Positions 4,635 through 6,113 of a DNA stretch of 6,113 bases are shown piece by piece; positions within the stretch are counted from its first letter, which is position 1; the number at the start of each line of letters is the position of its first letter. Below the pieces are notes generated by a model. The model had not been told where the DNA came from and searched no databases. It saw only the letters and a program-made list of their open reading frames with translations. Source of the DNA: an uncultured Lachnospiraceae bacterium (lineage in GTDB: Bacteria; Bacillota; Clostridia; Lachnospirales; Lachnospiraceae); NCBI GenBank assembly GCA_947565255.1, contig CANOFI010000147.1:1-6113 (forward strand), written 5' to 3'. Position numbers and translations under genes: made by a program.

Positions 4635-6113
4635 TCACTGATACTTCTCCGCCTGCATTGCAAACATCTGTGCATATTTCCCGCCAAGCTCCATCAGCTC
4701 CTGATGGCTGCCGTTTTCAATGATGCGCCCTTTCTCCAGCATAACGATGCGGTCTGCCATCTTTGTTGTTGAGAGCCGGTGGGAAATGTAAATCACAGCC
4801 TTATCCCCGGCTTCACGCAGCATATTCTGGTTGATATAATATTCGGTCACCGGGTCTAGTGCACTGGAGGGTTCATCGAGGATCAACATCTGACGGTTCT
4901 TTGTAAAAATCCGTGCAATGGCTACCTTCTGCGCCTCTCCTCCTGACAAGTGAACGCCCTTTTTGGAAAATTCTCTTGTAAGGTCTGTATCAATGCCGTC
5001 CTCCATGGAAACCAGCCGCCCTGAAAAATCACTTTTTTCCAGGGCACGGAGCACCTCGGCTTCCGCCTCCTTCGACATCCGGTCCATTATGACATTTTCC
5101 GCAATCGTAGCCGCAAACAGCTTAAAATCCTGAAAGACAACACCAAAATAATTCCGGTACTCTGCAAGCGCATAGCGGCGGATATCGACGCCATTCAGCT
5201 CAATAGTTCCCTCTGTCGGGTCATACAGACGCATCAGCAGCTTTACCAGCGTCGTCTTTCCGGCTCCGTTATAGCCGACAAGCGCCAGCTTTTCCCGCGG
5301 ATGAATGACCAGGTTTATATTCTGGAGGGTTGGCTGTTTTGCATTTTCATATTGAAAGGAAACATTTTTCAAAGTCAGTACAAGCTCTGCGTCCCCTTTT
5401 GGCACCGGAAGCTCCCCGTCGCTCATCTGCGGGCTGTAATTCAGAAATACACGGAATTTTTCAATATACAGGCTGTGCTTTTGAAACTGTGACATCGAAT
5501 CGCCAAAGTCTAAAATGTTGTCGCTTAAGTTTCTGACGCCGTTGTACAACCCGATAAAATCTCCGTAGGAAAGCGCCTTTTTTACAAGCACCAGATAAGT
5601 CAGGTAAAGAACATAGCCGTAAATCAGTATGTAATTGGCCCCGATTCGGTCCAGCAGGCTCAGCCGTGCAGTTTTCTTTCCAAAAAAACGAATCCGCTCC
5701 ACAAGCGTTTCGTTGGTCTCGGTAAAATTCTGAATCAGCTTCTGTTTGACATTGCTCAGACGAATCTCTTTGGCATAATCGGACATATACAGCACCCGGC
5801 TTGTATAATCCCGTTTGCGCTGCAAAGGGTTCTGCTCCTGGGACAAAGCATATTCCTGCCGGTTCATCCTGATTTTGAGGAAAAAGGATAACGCTGCTGA
5901 CAGCACCGCTATGACAACGCCTCCCCAGTGGATGCTGAGCATAATTCCGAACACGCTGGCAATCTGCGTCATCTGGTGCAGAAATCCTCCGGCAGAATTG
6001 AGAACGGCCAGCGCCTTTTCATCGGACTGGTTGACCGACCAGATAAAATCATTATAAAATTCGGGATTATCATAACAGGCCAGCTCAATCTGCTTTGCCT
6101 TCTGAAATAACTC
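4635..6113 (-). CDS. ABC-3: ABC exporter half-transporter, partial (N-terminus outside window)
   Basis: The reading frame stays open to the right edge, so 492 residues are visible. Alignment by eye with ABC-1 places the first visible residue near ABC-1 position 110, so about 110 residues, including membrane helices 1-2, lie outside. The ATG at 5972 is internal and not the true start, because conserved sequence (ACYDNPEFYNDF, visible residues 12-23) continues upstream of it. Visible numbering gives membrane helices 3-6 at about 48-200, coupling motif DYAKEIRL (112-119), A-loop Tyr255, Walker A GYNGAGKTT (280-288), Q-loop Gln328, signature LSGGEAQ (389-395), catalytic Glu414 in LDEPSS, D-loop SALD, and switch His445. 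It appears fully functional as an ATPase. It is the closest paralogue of ABC-1, sharing ACYDNP.FYNDF.W, PLQRKRDYTSRVLY, SLYIEKFR and HRLSTTK.ADRI. It is the first of the three genes transcribed within the window, and the operon promoter must lie beyond the right edge. Confidence 0.93.
   Translation of the reverse strand, partial: ELFQKAKQIELACYDNPEFYNDFIWSVNQSDEKALAVLNSAGGFLHQMTQIASVFGIMLSIHWGGVVIAVLSAALSFFLKIRMNRQEYALSQEQNPLQRKRDYTSRVLYMSDYAKEIRLSNVKQKLIQNFTETNETLVERIRFFGKKTARLSLLDRIGANYILIYGYVLYLTYLVLVKKALSYGDFIGLYNGVRNLSDNILDFGDSMSQFQKHSLYIEKFRVFLNYSPQMSDGELPVPKGDAELVLTLKNVSFQYENAKQPTLQNINLVIHPREKLALVGYNGAGKTTLVKLLMRLYDPTEGTIELNGVDIRRYALAEYRNYFGVVFQDFKLFAATIAENVIMDRMSKEAEAEVLRALEKSDFSGRLVSMEDGIDTDLTREFSKKGVHLSGGEAQKVAIARIFTKNRQMLILDEPSSALDPVTEYYINQNMLREAGDKAVIYISHRLSTTKMADRIVMLEKGRIIENGSHQELMELGGKYAQMFAMQAEKYQ
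5452..5476. repeat. 25-bp direct repeat, copy in ABC-3
   Basis: Identical to 1738-1762 in ABC-1. The two copies are about 3.7 kb apart and flank the whole of ABC-2. A second, 22-bp identical stretch joins 948-969 (ABC-1) and 4662-4683 (ABC-3), encoding the C-terminal YAQMF region. Confidence 0.7.

Noticed and set aside
4635..5972. ABC-3 starting at the ATG at 5972 (445 aa)
   Set aside because: The frame continues open to the window edge and the upstream 47 residues match ABC-1, so this ATG is internal and the gene is cut by the window.

Overview
The window looks like a stretch of chromosome from an anaerobic Firmicute, most likely a Clostridia/Lachnospiraceae-type gut bacterium. The reasons are the moderate GC in genes, AT-rich intergenic DNA, strong GGAGG-type ribosome binding sites, and protein sequences in the style of that family's tandem ABC exporters. 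This placement rests on sequence style only, not on a marker gene.

Layout. Positions 1-263 are non-coding as far as can be seen. They hold an imperfect inverted repeat (142-176), a good sigma-D/sigma-28-type promoter candidate (199-226), a weaker sigma-A candidate (87-116) and a ribosome binding site (252-257). Positions 264-902 (+) encode a 212-residue, soluble, lysine- and glutamate-rich protein of unknown function, with a long charged helix predicted to form a coiled coil. From 909 to the right edge everything is on the minus strand: three consecutive ABC exporter half-transporters, each a membrane domain fused to an ATPase domain. In transcription order these are ABC-3 (4635 to beyond 6113, start outside the window), ABC-2 (2729-4561) and ABC-1 (909-2729). 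ABC-2 and ABC-1 share one base (TGATG) and are probably translationally coupled. ABC-3 and ABC-2 are separated by 73 bp containing a small perfect palindrome. The plus-strand gene and the ABC operon converge tail to tail with 6 bp between their stop codons.

How the parts may work together. All three ABC proteins keep every motif needed for ATP hydrolysis. None has an N-terminal C39 peptidase domain in the part seen (the first ~110 residues of ABC-3 are missing). ABC-1 and ABC-3 are clearly closer to each other than to ABC-2, which gives an A'-B-A order and suggests heterodimers containing ABC-2. Such exporters usually move peptides, lipids or drugs. No substrate, modification enzyme or regulator is visible here, so the cargo is unknown. 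The coiled-coil gene is transcribed from its own promoter toward the operon, and no functional link to the exporters is shown beyond adjacency. No RNA genes, mobile elements, CRISPR arrays or origins were seen. No complete new system can be demonstrated; the most unusual points are the three-member exporter array and the possible motility-sigma-factor control of the uncharacterised coiled-coil gene.
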